Part shown: piece after piece, positions 42,766 through 50,960 of the stretch
How the letters are laid out: each line of letters begins with the position of its first letter
Numbering within the stretch: position 1 is the stretch's first letter
NCBI RefSeq assembly: GCF_964204645.1
Contig: NC_134027.1
Location: 13,382,485-13,446,484, forward strand
Direction: 5' to 3'
DNA: 64,000 nt
Origin: Tubulanus polymorphus
Taxonomy: Eukaryota > Nemertea > Palaeonemertea > Tubulaniformes > Tubulanidae
Translations under genes and position numbers: made by a program
Notes under the pieces: model-generated
Told to the model about the DNA's origin: nothing
The model's database searches: none
Seen by the model: the letters and a program-made list of their open reading frames with translations, nothing else

Positions 42766-43851
42766 ATGGGAGGTAAAAAAACTACTAATACTAAAGAACA
42801 ATATTTAAGAAATTTATATTACAACCCTGAGAGTTCGGTTGCTTATTCTTCTACCAAAAATATATGGCGCCAAGTAAAACAAGATAAATTAGATAAGATA
42901 ATCCCACATTTAGTTAAATATAAAGATATAAATGAATTTATGTTAGAACAACCAACATATACAACACATAAAAAAATTGTTAGAAAATATAAAACTCGTA
43001 AAACTATGGTAAGTTATGTATATCAACAGTGGCAAGGAGATTTAATTGATATGAAAAATGTTAAGAAAGATAATGATGATTATTGGTGGTTATTGAATAT
43101 AATTGATATTTTTAGTCGTTATGTATGGAGTTTCCCACTTTATAGAAAAGATGCTGTACAAACATCAAATGTTTTAAGAAAATTTCTTTCGGATGATAAA
43201 CTAAAACCAGAAAAAATACAATTTGATGATGGAAAAGAGTTTGATAATTCACTTGTTCATGAACTCTTAGATAATCATAATATTAAATATTTTTCAACAA
43301 AATCGGATAAAAAAGCAGCAGTTGTTGAACGATTTAATAGAACATTAAGAACAAGAATGTGGAAATATTTTACAGCAAATAATACTTTTAAATGGATTGA
43401 TGTTTTACCAAAATTGATAGAAGGATATAATAATTCTTATCATTCTTCTATTGGAATGAAACCTATTGATGCTAGAAAACCTGAAAATGCTGAAATTGTT
43501 TGGAATAATTTATATGGAGCATTTCTTGTAGATGATTTTGGTGAACCTAAATTTAAAGTTGGTCTAAATGTTAGAATTTCTAAGTATAAAAAGATATTTG
43601 GTAAAGGATACGATCGAAATTTTACTAGAGAAATATATGAAATAAAAAAGGTAATAACAACAAAACCATATGTCTACTTTTATGAAGAAGAATTAAGTTT
43701 AACTACAGAAAATCTAGAACAAGAATATAAAATTGAAAAAGTATTAAAAACAAAAACTATTAAAAGAAAAAAATATTCTTTAGTAAAATGGGTTGGATGG
43801 CCAGATAAATTCAATGAATGGATATTGTCAAGTAAAATTAAAAATATATAA
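42766..43851 (+). CDS. Retrovirus-type integrase with C-terminal chromodomain
   Basis: 361 residues, intact. Catalyses insertion of the linear element DNA and creates the target duplication. N-terminal Polinton-type segment TKEQYLRNLYYNPESSVAYS; rve-family core with QWQGDLIDMKN (Asp92), FDDGKEF (Asp154) and VVERFNRTLRTRMW (Glu188), giving the DDE triad. A basic YNNSYHSSIGMKP stretch follows. The C-terminus (about 322-361) is a chromodomain: YKIEKVLKTKTIKRKKYSLV then KWVGWPDKFNEWIL, which may bind modified histone tails and steer integration. The start has a GATGTATAAATGG context without a long T-run. The stop codon abuts the ATPase start codon. Copy B holds a broken homologue. Confidence 0.93.
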   Translation: MGGKKTTNTKEQYLRNLYYNPESSVAYSSTKNIWRQVKQDKLDKIIPHLVKYKDINEFMLEQPTYTTHKKIVRKYKTRKTMVSYVYQQWQGDLIDMKNVKKDNDDYWWLLNIIDIFSRYVWSFPLYRKDAVQTSNVLRKFLSDDKLKPEKIQFDDGKEFDNSLVHELLDNHNIKYFSTKSDKKAAVVERFNRTLRTRMWKYFTANNTFKWIDVLPKLIEGYNNSYHSSIGMKPIDARKPENAEIVWNNLYGAFLVDDFGEPKFKVGLNVRISKYKKIFGKGYDRNFTREIYEIKKVITTKPYVYFYEEELSLTTENLEQEYKIEKVLKTKTIKRKKYSLVKWVGWPDKFNEWILSSKIKNI

Positions 43852-44460
43852 ATGAATGAGGAATTATTTATATTTGAACCTCATAATATGTTAATTTCTG
43901 GTGTAACAAATTGTGGAAAAACTTATTTTATATTAAATTTGTTAGAAACTGTTTATAAAAACTATTTTGATAATATAGTATTATTTTGTCCAACATATGA
44001 ATTTAATCAAACTTATGATAGAAATATTACTAGAAATAATAAATTTATTATATTAGATCCTAAAACAGTAAAAGAAAATTTAGATAATTGTATTAAAATA
44101 GCAATAGATATTTATAAAGGATCAAATACATTATTCATTATAGATGATTGTGCTAATCTACATGATTCAAAAGTTAGAGAAAGTGAGTTATGTTATTTAG
44201 CTTTTTCTGGTAGACATTTTGGGATAACAACATGGGTTTTAAATCAAAAATATAATTCAATTGTTAAAGACTTTAGGGAGAATATAAGATTTCTAATTTT
44301 ATTCTACAATAAAGATAGAAAATCGATGAAAAATGCACTTGAGGAAAATGATATTATTCCACATGATTTACATAATGAATATATGGATAAGTTGAAAAAT
44401 ATTAAAAGATCAAAATTACTATTTAGATTACAACACCCATTTAAATATGAATTTATTTAA
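43852..44460 (+). CDS. A32-like (FtsK/HerA-type) genome-packaging ATPase
   Basis: 202 residues, intact. Walker A GVTNCGKT at 17-24, Walker B LFIIDD at 94-99, then the TTWVLNQK and RENIRFLILF motifs that follow in A32-like packaging ATPases, the last including the conserved arginine region. The length is close to other Polinton ATPases. It would pump element DNA into the capsid. Coupled directly to integrase (no gap), as in copy B. The ATATAAATGAATG start overlaps the integrase stop. Confidence 0.92.
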   Translation: MNEELFIFEPHNMLISGVTNCGKTYFILNLLETVYKNYFDNIVLFCPTYEFNQTYDRNITRNNKFIILDPKTVKENLDNCIKIAIDIYKGSNTLFIIDDCANLHDSKVRESELCYLAFSGRHFGITTWVLNQKYNSIVKDFRENIRFLILFYNKDRKSMKNALEENDIIPHDLHNEYMDKLKNIKRSKLLFRLQHPFKYEFI

Positions 44461-44462
44461 AT

Positions 44463-44735
44463 TCAACTAGCTTGTTAATCTATTACATATTTAGTTACAT
44501 TCTAGTTGAATTCTAGTTATTAGTAGTTGGAACAAAAATCAACTAGATTTAACAATATTTTAACTAGCTTGTTAATCTAGTTTAATTCTAGTTACATTCT
44601 AGTTGAATTCTAGCTGTTAGTAGTTGGAACAAAAATCAACTAGATTTAACAAGAAATAAACAAAAACAACGATATTTCAACTAGCTTGTTAATCTGGTTG
44701 AATTCTAGTTACATTCTAGTTGAATTCTAGTTGCA
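44463..44735 (+). repeat. Imperfect tandem repeat after the ATPase gene, hairpin units
   Basis: About 2.6 copies of a unit of roughly 115 bp: AACTAGCTTGTTAATCTAGTT, TAGTTACATTCTAGTTGAAT, TAGTAGTTGGAACAAAAATC and AACTAGATTTAACAA. The first part is a short palindrome (AACTAG...CTAGTT). Non-coding in all frames. Not seen in copy B at the same place. Confidence 0.75.
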
Positions 44736-44745
44736 ACATCACAAG

Positions 44746-44764
44746 TAATTTTTTTGTTATATAA
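44746..44764 (+). promoter_or_regulatory. Start signal of the 201-residue gene
   Basis: TAATTTTTTTGTTATATAA before ATG. The preceding CACAAG plus T-run resembles the inner part of the terminal inverted repeat (CATCACCACAAGTAATTTTT). Confidence 0.5.
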
Positions 44765-45370
44765 ATGGTAGGTGAAAAGAAAATAAAATCTAAAAATGGT
44801 GATGTTTCAATTGAAAAAACTTTAGATGATTTAGGAATAACAGAAACAAAATTAACTCCAGATGATGGTGCTTTAAGTAATGTTACAACAAATAATAATT
44901 ATGAATATTATCTTTACTGTAAACATCAATTAGAAATATTAATAGCATCTGGAAAATGTAAAAATTTTGTCGGTAAAAATTTAACTTATAATGAATTAGA
45001 CACAATGAAATCAGATGAAATTATTAGATTATTTAAGATTTATGAAGCCGCGAGAACAGCTAGAATTAATGACGCGATATCAGAAAATGTAGTAAAAGGT
45101 TATAGTAAATTATGTAATTATATACTACCAATTGAAGATGAAAATAGATTATATTCCGATTTAAAAAATGACTATTTAGTTATGACTGAATTAAATAAAT
45201 GGATTGGATATTTATCATTTCAATTAGGCGGATTTATGACATTATTATCAACTGGAGTTATAACATTTTCAAATATTGAAAGTAAAAATATTTCTATAAT
45301 AAATGAGCGAGGTGGAAGAAGTGAAGGAATTAACTGTGAAGAAAAAACCGAGATCACAGAAACAAATTGA
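44765..45370 (+). CDS. Putative membrane protein (201 residues), unknown function
   Basis: Open frame starting MVGEKKIKSKNGDVSIEKTL. The body is mixed alpha-helical with a conserved-looking YYLYCKHQLEILIASGKCKN stretch (about 48-67), and one hydrophobic segment at about 146-168 (WIGYLSFQLGGFMTLLSTGV). The last 23 codons overlap the start of the next gene in another frame, so the true end may have been extended by a mutation. I found no copy in family II within this window. No family recognised. Confidence 0.6.
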   Translation: MVGEKKIKSKNGDVSIEKTLDDLGITETKLTPDDGALSNVTTNNNYEYYLYCKHQLEILIASGKCKNFVGKNLTYNELDTMKSDEIIRLFKIYEAARTARINDAISENVVKGYSKLCNYILPIEDENRLYSDLKNDYLVMTELNKWIGYLSFQLGGFMTLLSTGVITFSNIESKNISIINERGGRSEGINCEEKTEITETN

Positions 45371-45671
45371 ATGGTCTCGGCAATTAGGAATTAAATCACA
45401 AGAATATAAAAAAGCTGTAAAAGAAAAAATAAGTAATAAAAATGTTAATAAAAATAGTGAAAATATTGTTATTTCTACTCCTTCTAATGATAGAATATTT
45501 GATAAATGTCTATATTTTACAGTTGGATTTGTAATTGTATTCATTTTGATCGGGTGTAATTGGTATAAGAAATCAAATAAAATTCATGATATTTATAATT
45601 CTGAAACAACTGCTATCAAAAATGAAAATACTTCTGAAATTCCAAAATTGACAATAAAAAAAATGGATTAA
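45303..45671 (+). CDS. Small basic single-pass membrane protein
   Basis: 122 residues, intact. Basic N-terminus with KKKPRSQKQIEWSRQLGIKS (about 13-32), which is shared with copy B at 6371, a Lys/Asn-rich linker, one transmembrane segment at about 68-86 (CLYFTVGFVIVFILIGC) and a polar tail. The start has an ATAATAAATGAG context. The KPRSxKQ box looks like a nuclear localisation or DNA-contact patch; role unknown. Confidence 0.65.
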   Translation: MSEVEEVKELTVKKKPRSQKQIEWSRQLGIKSQEYKKAVKEKISNKNVNKNSENIVISTPSNDRIFDKCLYFTVGFVIVFILIGCNWYKKSNKIHDIYNSETTAIKNENTSEIPKLTIKKMD

Positions 45672-45716
45672 TATTTTAGAAAAAAGCGAAAACAAATAAT
45701 TGAATATCACCATGTG

Positions 45717-45732
45717 GGTGCCGTACGACACC
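45717..45732 (+). terminator. Hairpin after the last rightward gene, 1
   Basis: GGTGCCGTACGACACC, a near-perfect 16-base palindrome (one mismatch), 46 bases after the stop of the 122-residue gene. A 3'-end or transcription-stop role is suggested only by position. Confidence 0.3.
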
Positions 45733-45761
45733 ATCTCACTACTTTTGTCTATCACTGTGTG

Positions 45762-45779
45762 GGTGCCGTTTATGGCACC
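45762..45779 (+). terminator. Hairpin after the last rightward gene, 2
   Basis: GGTGCC, six-base loop, GGCACC. The surrounding ATCACTGTGTGGGTGCCGT repeats the sequence around the first hairpin, and CACCATCT follows both, so the two hairpins are tandem copies. Confidence 0.3.
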
Positions 45780-45809
45780 ATCTATGCGGAGCAATTAAAT
45801 TGTCCAGAT

Positions 45810-45846
45810 AAGTCATTTCGGATTCTAGATATTCATTATTTTTATT
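45810..45846 (+). repeat. 37-bp direct repeat bounding a non-coding block, copy 1
   Basis: GTCATTTCGGATTCTAGATA with TTCATTATTTTTATT following; repeated at 46718-46754 with two or three mismatches. Confidence 0.75.
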
Positions 45847-46717
45847 AATTTATTTTGTTTTTACTTGAATATTGTATTACAGTCATTTCTTATTATTAGT
45901 TTTTTCTTAAATTGAAAGATGGCAGCACTGGGTGGGGTGTGATGCTAAAATGAATTATTTGAATTTGAATTTGTTAATCAATTAACATGGTAATCGATTA
46001 CTAATTTGATTAAAAATTATATCATAATTAAGTTAAAAATCCATAATTCATTTATCAGTTTTCATTCTTATATTCTTTTCATTCGGAATAATTTATAATT
46101 TCAAATTTCATATATTTTTTGAGCACCAACAACATTTACTTAGGTGTTTTAGCTAAGTATATAAGGCAATTCATTCAACCACTGGAGTGCCGCCGGGCTT
46201 GGCTTGCAGGGGCATTTCGAAAATGCACCTTTGTCCACCCTCCGTGGTTCTCCTTCAGTTTCGACTTTCGATCCTCCTTTCGGGGGTAAGGGGTTGATAG
46301 GAAATGCATTAGGCGCCTTTAATATAATGTGTTTCCTGTCAACCATTGAAGGAGAATTGGTGAGGTTTGGGTCACAGGGGTGTAATTAGAAATGCTTGGG
46401 GATAGGTATCTCGTGGCGCCTCTCAATAACGGGATGCTTATCCCCTAAAAACTCTGCGAGTCAAGTCGGGTGGTTTTGCTAAAACTTACCGTAAAAACAT
46501 TGAAATATTCCTTTTAATCACGAGAGAGAATGACTATCCTCCTGTCCTGTGTGTGTTGTATGTACTGCGTGCTTATTATATAACTGCTAGCTATCTAATA
46601 TAACAACAACGTTGTGCAACACCTGTTTGATTGATCAATATTCAAATGAAGCACTCTCTTATAATAACATGTAACAGATGTTTGACTGTATGATTGTAGT
46701 TGTTTATAAAACGACTA
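45847..46717. other. Non-coding block between direct repeats, with a GC-rich core
   Basis: 871 bases between the two 37-bp direct repeats. The core at about 46140-46500 is much richer in GC than the element (for example GTGCCGCCGGGCTTGGCTTG) and has no recognised gene; two overlapping short frames on opposite strands there have no family. Read as an insertion into the right end of the element, or a duplicated junction. Confidence 0.5.
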
Positions 46718-46754
46718 AGGTCATTTTGGATTCTAGATATTCATTATTTTTATT
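46718..46754 (+). repeat. 37-bp direct repeat bounding a non-coding block, copy 2
   Basis: Second copy of 45810-45846; it lies directly downstream of the end of the leftward terminal gene. Confidence 0.75.
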
Positions 46755-46760
46755 TCTTAT

Positions 46761-47087
46761 TTAATCAACAATTTCTAAATCATGATGACCGTCTTCATTT
46801 TTCCCATGATAGATTATTTTAAATCCTACTAAATCTTTCAATTCCTCTGTACTCAATGAAACCCATTTATCAGGTAAAAATACTTTAAATTCTCGCGATG
46901 TACTAACATTACAGTAGCTTAAATTTGCTGATACTTTCTCTCCATATTTAGTTTTTATCTTTTCTAATTTCAATATTTTATGTTCCATTTCTTTTGTAAC
47001 ATCAATTAACTTTTTTATTTCAAATTGTTTTTTTGCTGGTTTAATTCTGTTATTTATTGTTGCTAAGAATGCTTTTCTATCTCCCAT
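46761..47087 (-). CDS. Terminal small protein (possible OB-fold/ssDNA-binding), intact
   Basis: 108 residues, intact, leftward from the right inverted repeat. MGDRKAFLATINNRIKPAKK, then a helix, KIKTKYGEKVSANLSY, FKVFLPDKWVSLSTEEL, and the end IIYHGKNEDGHHDLEIVD. The KYG(D/E), FLPD+ and GHHD landmarks match the family II terminal genes at 3473, 5254, 16413 and 56119. Its first codons lie in the inverted repeat, so it shares its leader and the start ATGGGAGA with PolB at the other end. Position at the termini of a protein-primed linear genome, and the strand-rich pattern, would fit an end-binding or ssDNA-binding protein; this is inference. Confidence 0.7.
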   Translation of the reverse strand: MGDRKAFLATINNRIKPAKKQFEIKKLIDVTKEMEHKILKLEKIKTKYGEKVSANLSYCNVSTSREFKVFLPDKWVSLSTEELKDLVGFKIIYHGKNEDGHHDLEIVD

Positions 47088-47171
47088 TTATTAGGAAAAA
47101 AATTACTTGTGGTGATGAGTGGTGTCTCGTCCTCTCGTCCTCTGGTATGAAAGCCTACTTTTCCAATTACT
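47080..47171 (-). repeat. Right terminal inverted repeat, family I Polinton
   Basis: Reverse complement begins AGTAATTGGAAAAGTAGGCT, the AG start usual for Polintons, and runs to the ATGGGAGA start of the terminal gene. It matches 28284-28376. Confidence 0.95.
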
Positions 47172-47177
47172 GACATG
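47172..47177 (+). repeat. Target-site duplication, right (GACATG)
   Basis: Identical to 28278-28283. Confidence 0.85.
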
Positions 47178-47435
47178 ATGGAAAACATCAGAATAAACTA
47201 GTTTCGACTTTTTAACAGAATCGCATTAATGAGGTTTAACAGTACAAATAGCCTAGGCTAAATCGTTCGGCAGAAAATAAATTCATTTTCAGGAATAAAA
47301 TCGTACTAGACAAATAGACCTTTAAGTCTGTGGTCCTCCCAATCAACATCGCCATAGAAGATTTGCCGGCAGATCCACTTAATACCACAGTATAATCTAC
47401 CAATGCTTCAAGGCCCATGGGCCTCTTGTAACACA
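47178..47435. other. Host DNA right of the complete Polinton, no gene
   Basis: No coding signal. ACAAGAGGCCCATGGGCC at about 47416-47433 (minus strand) adjoins the broken 3' end of the LINE. Confidence 0.5.
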
Positions 47436-47439
47436 ATTA

Positions 47440-48441
47440 ATTACTAATTTCCATTATTTACAATATACAATTAGCTGGTCTATCATACATTGATGCCCTT
47501 CCGGACTGTCAGCCACCACGACCATATCGTCTGCGTACATCAAAATAAATAATCTAAACCATAGCTCAACTTGGCCATCATCGGCCAAAAAACTTAGTGA
47601 AGGGCAATTATTTTCCTATAGATGCTGTTGCAGGTCGTTTACATATATTGAAAAGAGTACCGGGGACACATTTTCGCCTTGCCTTAGGCCCATAAAACTC
47701 TCACAGACACACATGACTTAACATGCTGATACATATTGTGGATGACTTTTAAAATTTTGCATTTAATTCCTGTCTGAATCAGCTTGTGCCAAAGAGCTTT
47801 CCTCCAAATGCTATCAAAACATTTTTGGTAATCTGCGAACACACAATACAGCCTGCGATTTGATTTCAAGAACAAGTCAATTAAGGTTTTCAACGTGATA
47901 CGTGGTCGAGTATACTATGATTTTTGCGGAATCCCGCTTGATTATTTAGTAACAAGTTATTTGATTCCAAGAAGGACGCTATTCTTTTATTTAACACGCT
48001 AGTAAAAAGTTTGCCCATACACGATAGTAGGGAAATACCCCTGTAGCTATCCGGCCCTTTCTGTTTGTAAATTTGTAAAATGATTCCATTTAACCAGTTT
48101 TCAGGTATACAACCAGTTTCAAGGACGTTATCGAAAAGGTTAACAAGACTAGTTAAAAGAAAATGGTCTGAGTTCTTAAGAAACTCGTTTTGAATTTCGT
48201 CAACACCAGGTGACTTAAAGTTCTTAAGTTTTCTTAAGTGTTTTAAGACCTCTTCACCAGTTACCGGTTGATTTAGTATGGAATTATCGATATCATTTTC
48301 ACTGAAATCATCAACGTCTTCCAGGAAAGGTTCTTCTCCCGACAATTCCGGGCTTCCGTTTAAGGCCTTGAAGTGTTGGAGGAATTCATTAGCAGAGATT
48401 TTACAGTTATCATCATTTTTGCCTTTTTTAGAATTTTCCAA
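47440..48441 (-). pseudogene. LINE reverse transcriptase, broken
   Basis: GEEVLKHLRKLKNFKSPGVD and EIQNEFLKNSDHF (region 1-2a), IPENWLNGIILQIYKQKGPD and YRGISLLSCMGKLFTSVLNK (about 48030-48110), QAGFRKNHS (about 47920), then after a frame change near 47893 FADYQKCFDSIWRKALWHKL (about 47780-47840) and, after another near 47684, YADDMVVVADSP (about 47520-47555). Motifs are in the right order, but at least two frame changes break it. Confidence 0.85.
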
Positions 48442-48888
48442 AACTCGTTATGTTCTTTAGTTGCCATGCCTCGAAGAGTACTGTTGAATTTTTCTATCTT
48501 GTCTCTATTTGCCTTTTCAGTGCTTTCTTATAGCGCCGAAATCTTAGATTTACGTTTGAATGATTTTCTCTTGTCGGCATATACGAATACAAACGTTTGG
48601 CTCTACGGTAGTCAGCACGGGTCTTATTTCTCTACTTAATATTGGTCGTTTTTTTGCTTTACTGACATTGATTTTGATTACTCTTTTACCCATGACTTTT
48701 GTAGCCGATTGTGTTATTACATCACACAGTCGGTGATTGGCGGTATTAATAAGATGTTGTTCCAGGTCAGAATTTATATCATCAAGTATTGGTGATTGTT
48801 TGGACAAGGTTTCAGTATACTGGCCATTGCGATTAGGGTATCATTTAATTTTCTCTTGGGTTTTATAGTCATTATGGATATCATTTGT

Positions 48889-49683
48889 TTAAGATTTACT
48901 GCCAGAATCCTGGCTCCTTTTTATCCCGCATACAACTGGGGAATGTACATCCGAAAATAGCTTTTCGAATTTAGCAACCTCAAACATACAGAGTTTATCC
49001 AGAAGTTGTGGGGAATAAATAAACCAATCCACAACGTGCTTATATTCTGCCTTAAAACAAGTGTATTCACCAATGTTTTTATCTTTTCCCACACGCCCGT
49101 TTAGTATGAAAACATTCTGCCCTACACAAAGATCTATTAAGCGATATCCATAATTATTAACCACTGGCTCTTTGTTAACACGGTTCACAACTTCATTTTC
49201 TTTAAGGTAATACAGACTCTTACGGGGTTCAGTAAAAACCTCATCTAAGTCGAGTGAATTGATACGAAACTCATCTATATTTACTAAGTCACACAAGCAC
49301 CCAGTATGGGAATTAAAATCACCACACATACATAGACAATGATTATCACTAGAATAATTTTCCAAGGTATTGTGAATTAATTCATCGAACAGATTAACTC
49401 CACCTCCAAGGGCTAGCTTACTACTAGATGAAATTAACTTAACACTTTTTCTTAAAGAATTTCGTACCGCAATTCCAACGCCTCCTGACCGGAACGGTGA
49501 AATACTTTTACGATTATTCATATGAAAATCATAACCCAAATCGCTGAAGAAATTTTTTGCCCAAAATTCATCTGTGTCGTCTAATTTCGTTTCGGTCAGG
49601 ACAAGGAAGTCATAAAATTTTACAAAATTTTGGAATTCTGTAATACTTGCTTTACTTTTTAGACCACAGACATTCAATGTCAC
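48889..49683 (-). pseudogene. LINE apurinic-type endonuclease, internally deleted
   Basis: MTLNVCGLKSK start of the domain, FLVLTETKLDDTDEFW (catalytic glutamate), SGGVGIAVRNSLRK, then a jump to CMCGDFNSHTG (GDFN motif) and VVDWFIYSPQLLD, ending SDVHSPVVCGI (SDH-like). Residues expected between AVRNS and GDFN are shortened near 49400. A stop at 48886 separates it from the reverse transcriptase. Confidence 0.8.
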
Positions 49684-49713
49684 GATAGATAAACATTCTG
49701 GCCCTGCGCTTTC

Positions 49714-50952
49714 CTATTTGTTAGTAAGTTCCGAAACCGTGACACCCGAGTCCATATCAAGTACTAATCGTGCTGACGCGAGAACGGCACCGATATCGCC
49801 GCCCAATGATGAGTTTTTGTTCTGCGAGATCTCGTCTGAAGGTGAACTCGGTCTCTTTGCCTCCGGTCGTCCCGAATTCCTCCGCTTCATCGTTCTTTGC
49901 GGACGCCTACCAGTGTTGAATAAAGGCCTGCACGATTCTCTGTCTAATGCTTCCACAGCAGCCGTCGCGTTTAACTGTACCGTCGACGAGGCCGCAGTAC
50001 TAGCCTCTTTGGATACTGACAGGTTCGTTTCTTTCGCATCCGACATTGTGTTTAAGTTTGCCCGAAATGAGAACCCAGGTGCGGGGCTTGGACCAGTAAA
50101 GTTAAAAACACGGTGTTCAGTCGCTGTTTTCTCGCACGGAGCTATTTCAATGTTGTGCCCTTTCTCAGAGGATGATGACCGATTGATCAATCGACCATTC
50201 CTAGCTATCTTTAACTCTTTCTTTGCTCGCAGGACGTAATCCAACAACTTATTGGAGTTGATGTCGTTCAGCCTCTCGGCATGGGACTGACTTGAACGCA
50301 GCCAGACGTTACTGAATCTTTTAATTCTACGCAGCTTCTCTTTTTTGCGGAGTATATGAATCTTAATTTCCTTAGTTTTTACCGAAACTTTGACCAGCGG
50401 GCATTTCTGTTTTCCTCTGGCTGGTAGCTTTTTGGCGTCCACGACGACGTTTTTATGGCCAAGATGACTAAATATTTCATCACAAGTGTCCGTGGGTTTG
50501 TTATTCACCCCTAGTTCCAGACCACTTATAATTATACAGATTTCCGTGTTGTCTAGAGGTTTCGGTATCGCGCAACTGGACTGAGTAGCTAGTTTTTTCT
50601 GAAGATCTAAACACTCCGACGTTAAGCTCGCTATTGTTTTGCTGGAGTCTGCCATGGCAGCAGCAAAGCGCGTATTCTCGCTTTTTAAACTATCATTAGA
50701 CGTGCTAGTAAATTCCACTGAACCAGAGAGTTCGCCAACTGTTTTTGCTTGGGCTCCTAATTTTTCTTTGATTTCGTTTATGTCTCGGCCGTGCAGGCAA
50801 ACTGTAGTGTCTAGCTTTCCGAATCTTTCTGTGACATTTTTATAGTCCGCCCGCATTTTGGACAAATCTGACTTAATTTCCGTAATTGATTGTGTCAGAA
50901 ACGTATCGAACTCAGACGAGTGATTGACCATTGATGCTGCCTCTGAATTCAT
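49714..50952 (-). CDS. LINE ORF1 protein (coiled coil, nucleic-acid binding type)
   Basis: 412 residues, open. N-terminal coiled coil (about 15-130), a central domain with EICIIISGLELG and VKVSVKTKEIKIHILRKKEK (RRM-like order), FSNVWLRSSQSHAERLNDIN and LRAKKELKIARNGRLI typical of LINE ORF1 proteins, then a Ser/Pro/Arg-rich tail. It would coat the element's RNA. ORF2 follows in another frame within a few tens of bases. Confidence 0.7.
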   Translation of the reverse strand: MNSEAASMVNHSSEFDTFLTQSITEIKSDLSKMRADYKNVTERFGKLDTTVCLHGRDINEIKEKLGAQAKTVGELSGSVEFTSTSNDSLKSENTRFAAAMADSSKTIASLTSECLDLQKKLATQSSCAIPKPLDNTEICIIISGLELGVNNKPTDTCDEIFSHLGHKNVVVDAKKLPARGKQKCPLVKVSVKTKEIKIHILRKKEKLRRIKRFSNVWLRSSQSHAERLNDINSNKLLDYVLRAKKELKIARNGRLINRSSSSEKGHNIEIAPCEKTATEHRVFNFTGPSPAPGFSFRANLNTMSDAKETNLSVSKEASTAASSTVQLNATAAVEALDRESCRPLFNTGRRPQRTMKRRNSGRPEAKRPSSPSDEISQNKNSSLGGDIGAVLASARLVLDMDSGVTVSELTNK

Positions 50953-50960
50953 CGCTTATA

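Larger units (their letters stand above)
28284..47171 (+). mobile_element. Complete Polinton/Maverick element, family I (18.9 kb)
   Basis: Bounded by about 92-bp inverted repeats and a 6-bp target duplication. It encodes the Polinton hallmark set: protein-primed PolB, retrovirus-type integrase, A32-like ATPase, major and minor capsid proteins. It also carries an intein in PolB, a VLTF3-like gene, several small membrane proteins and a terminal small gene. Gene order differs from family II: PolB at the left end, and integrase plus ATPase downstream of major capsid. Foreign segments interrupt it at 32366-32864, 33018-35108 and 45847-46717. No adenovirus-type maturation protease was recognised. 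Integrase, ATPase and penton remain open, so insertion is more recent than for the family II copies. Confidence 0.95.
47440..50960 (-). mobile_element. APE-type LINE (non-LTR retrotransposon), 3'-truncated, decayed
   Basis: Leftward ORF1 (49714-50952), endonuclease (48889-49683) and reverse transcriptase (47440-48441), in the order of CR1/Jockey-like LINEs. The reverse transcriptase stops just after its YADDMV motif (about 47535-47550), so the thumb, 3' region and tail are missing. The 5' part with ORF1 is complete, the reverse of the usual 5' truncation. GC content and codon use are unlike the Polintons. Confidence 0.85.

Noticed and set aside
46149-46389. Overlapping 65- and 61-codon frames in the GC-rich block
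   Set aside because: Opposite-strand frames over the same bases, no recognised family, in a block that looks like inserted non-coding DNA.
49718-50239. Rightward 173-codon frame over LINE ORF1
   Set aside because: Antisense shadow of a coherent ORF1 protein with coiled coil and typical motifs.
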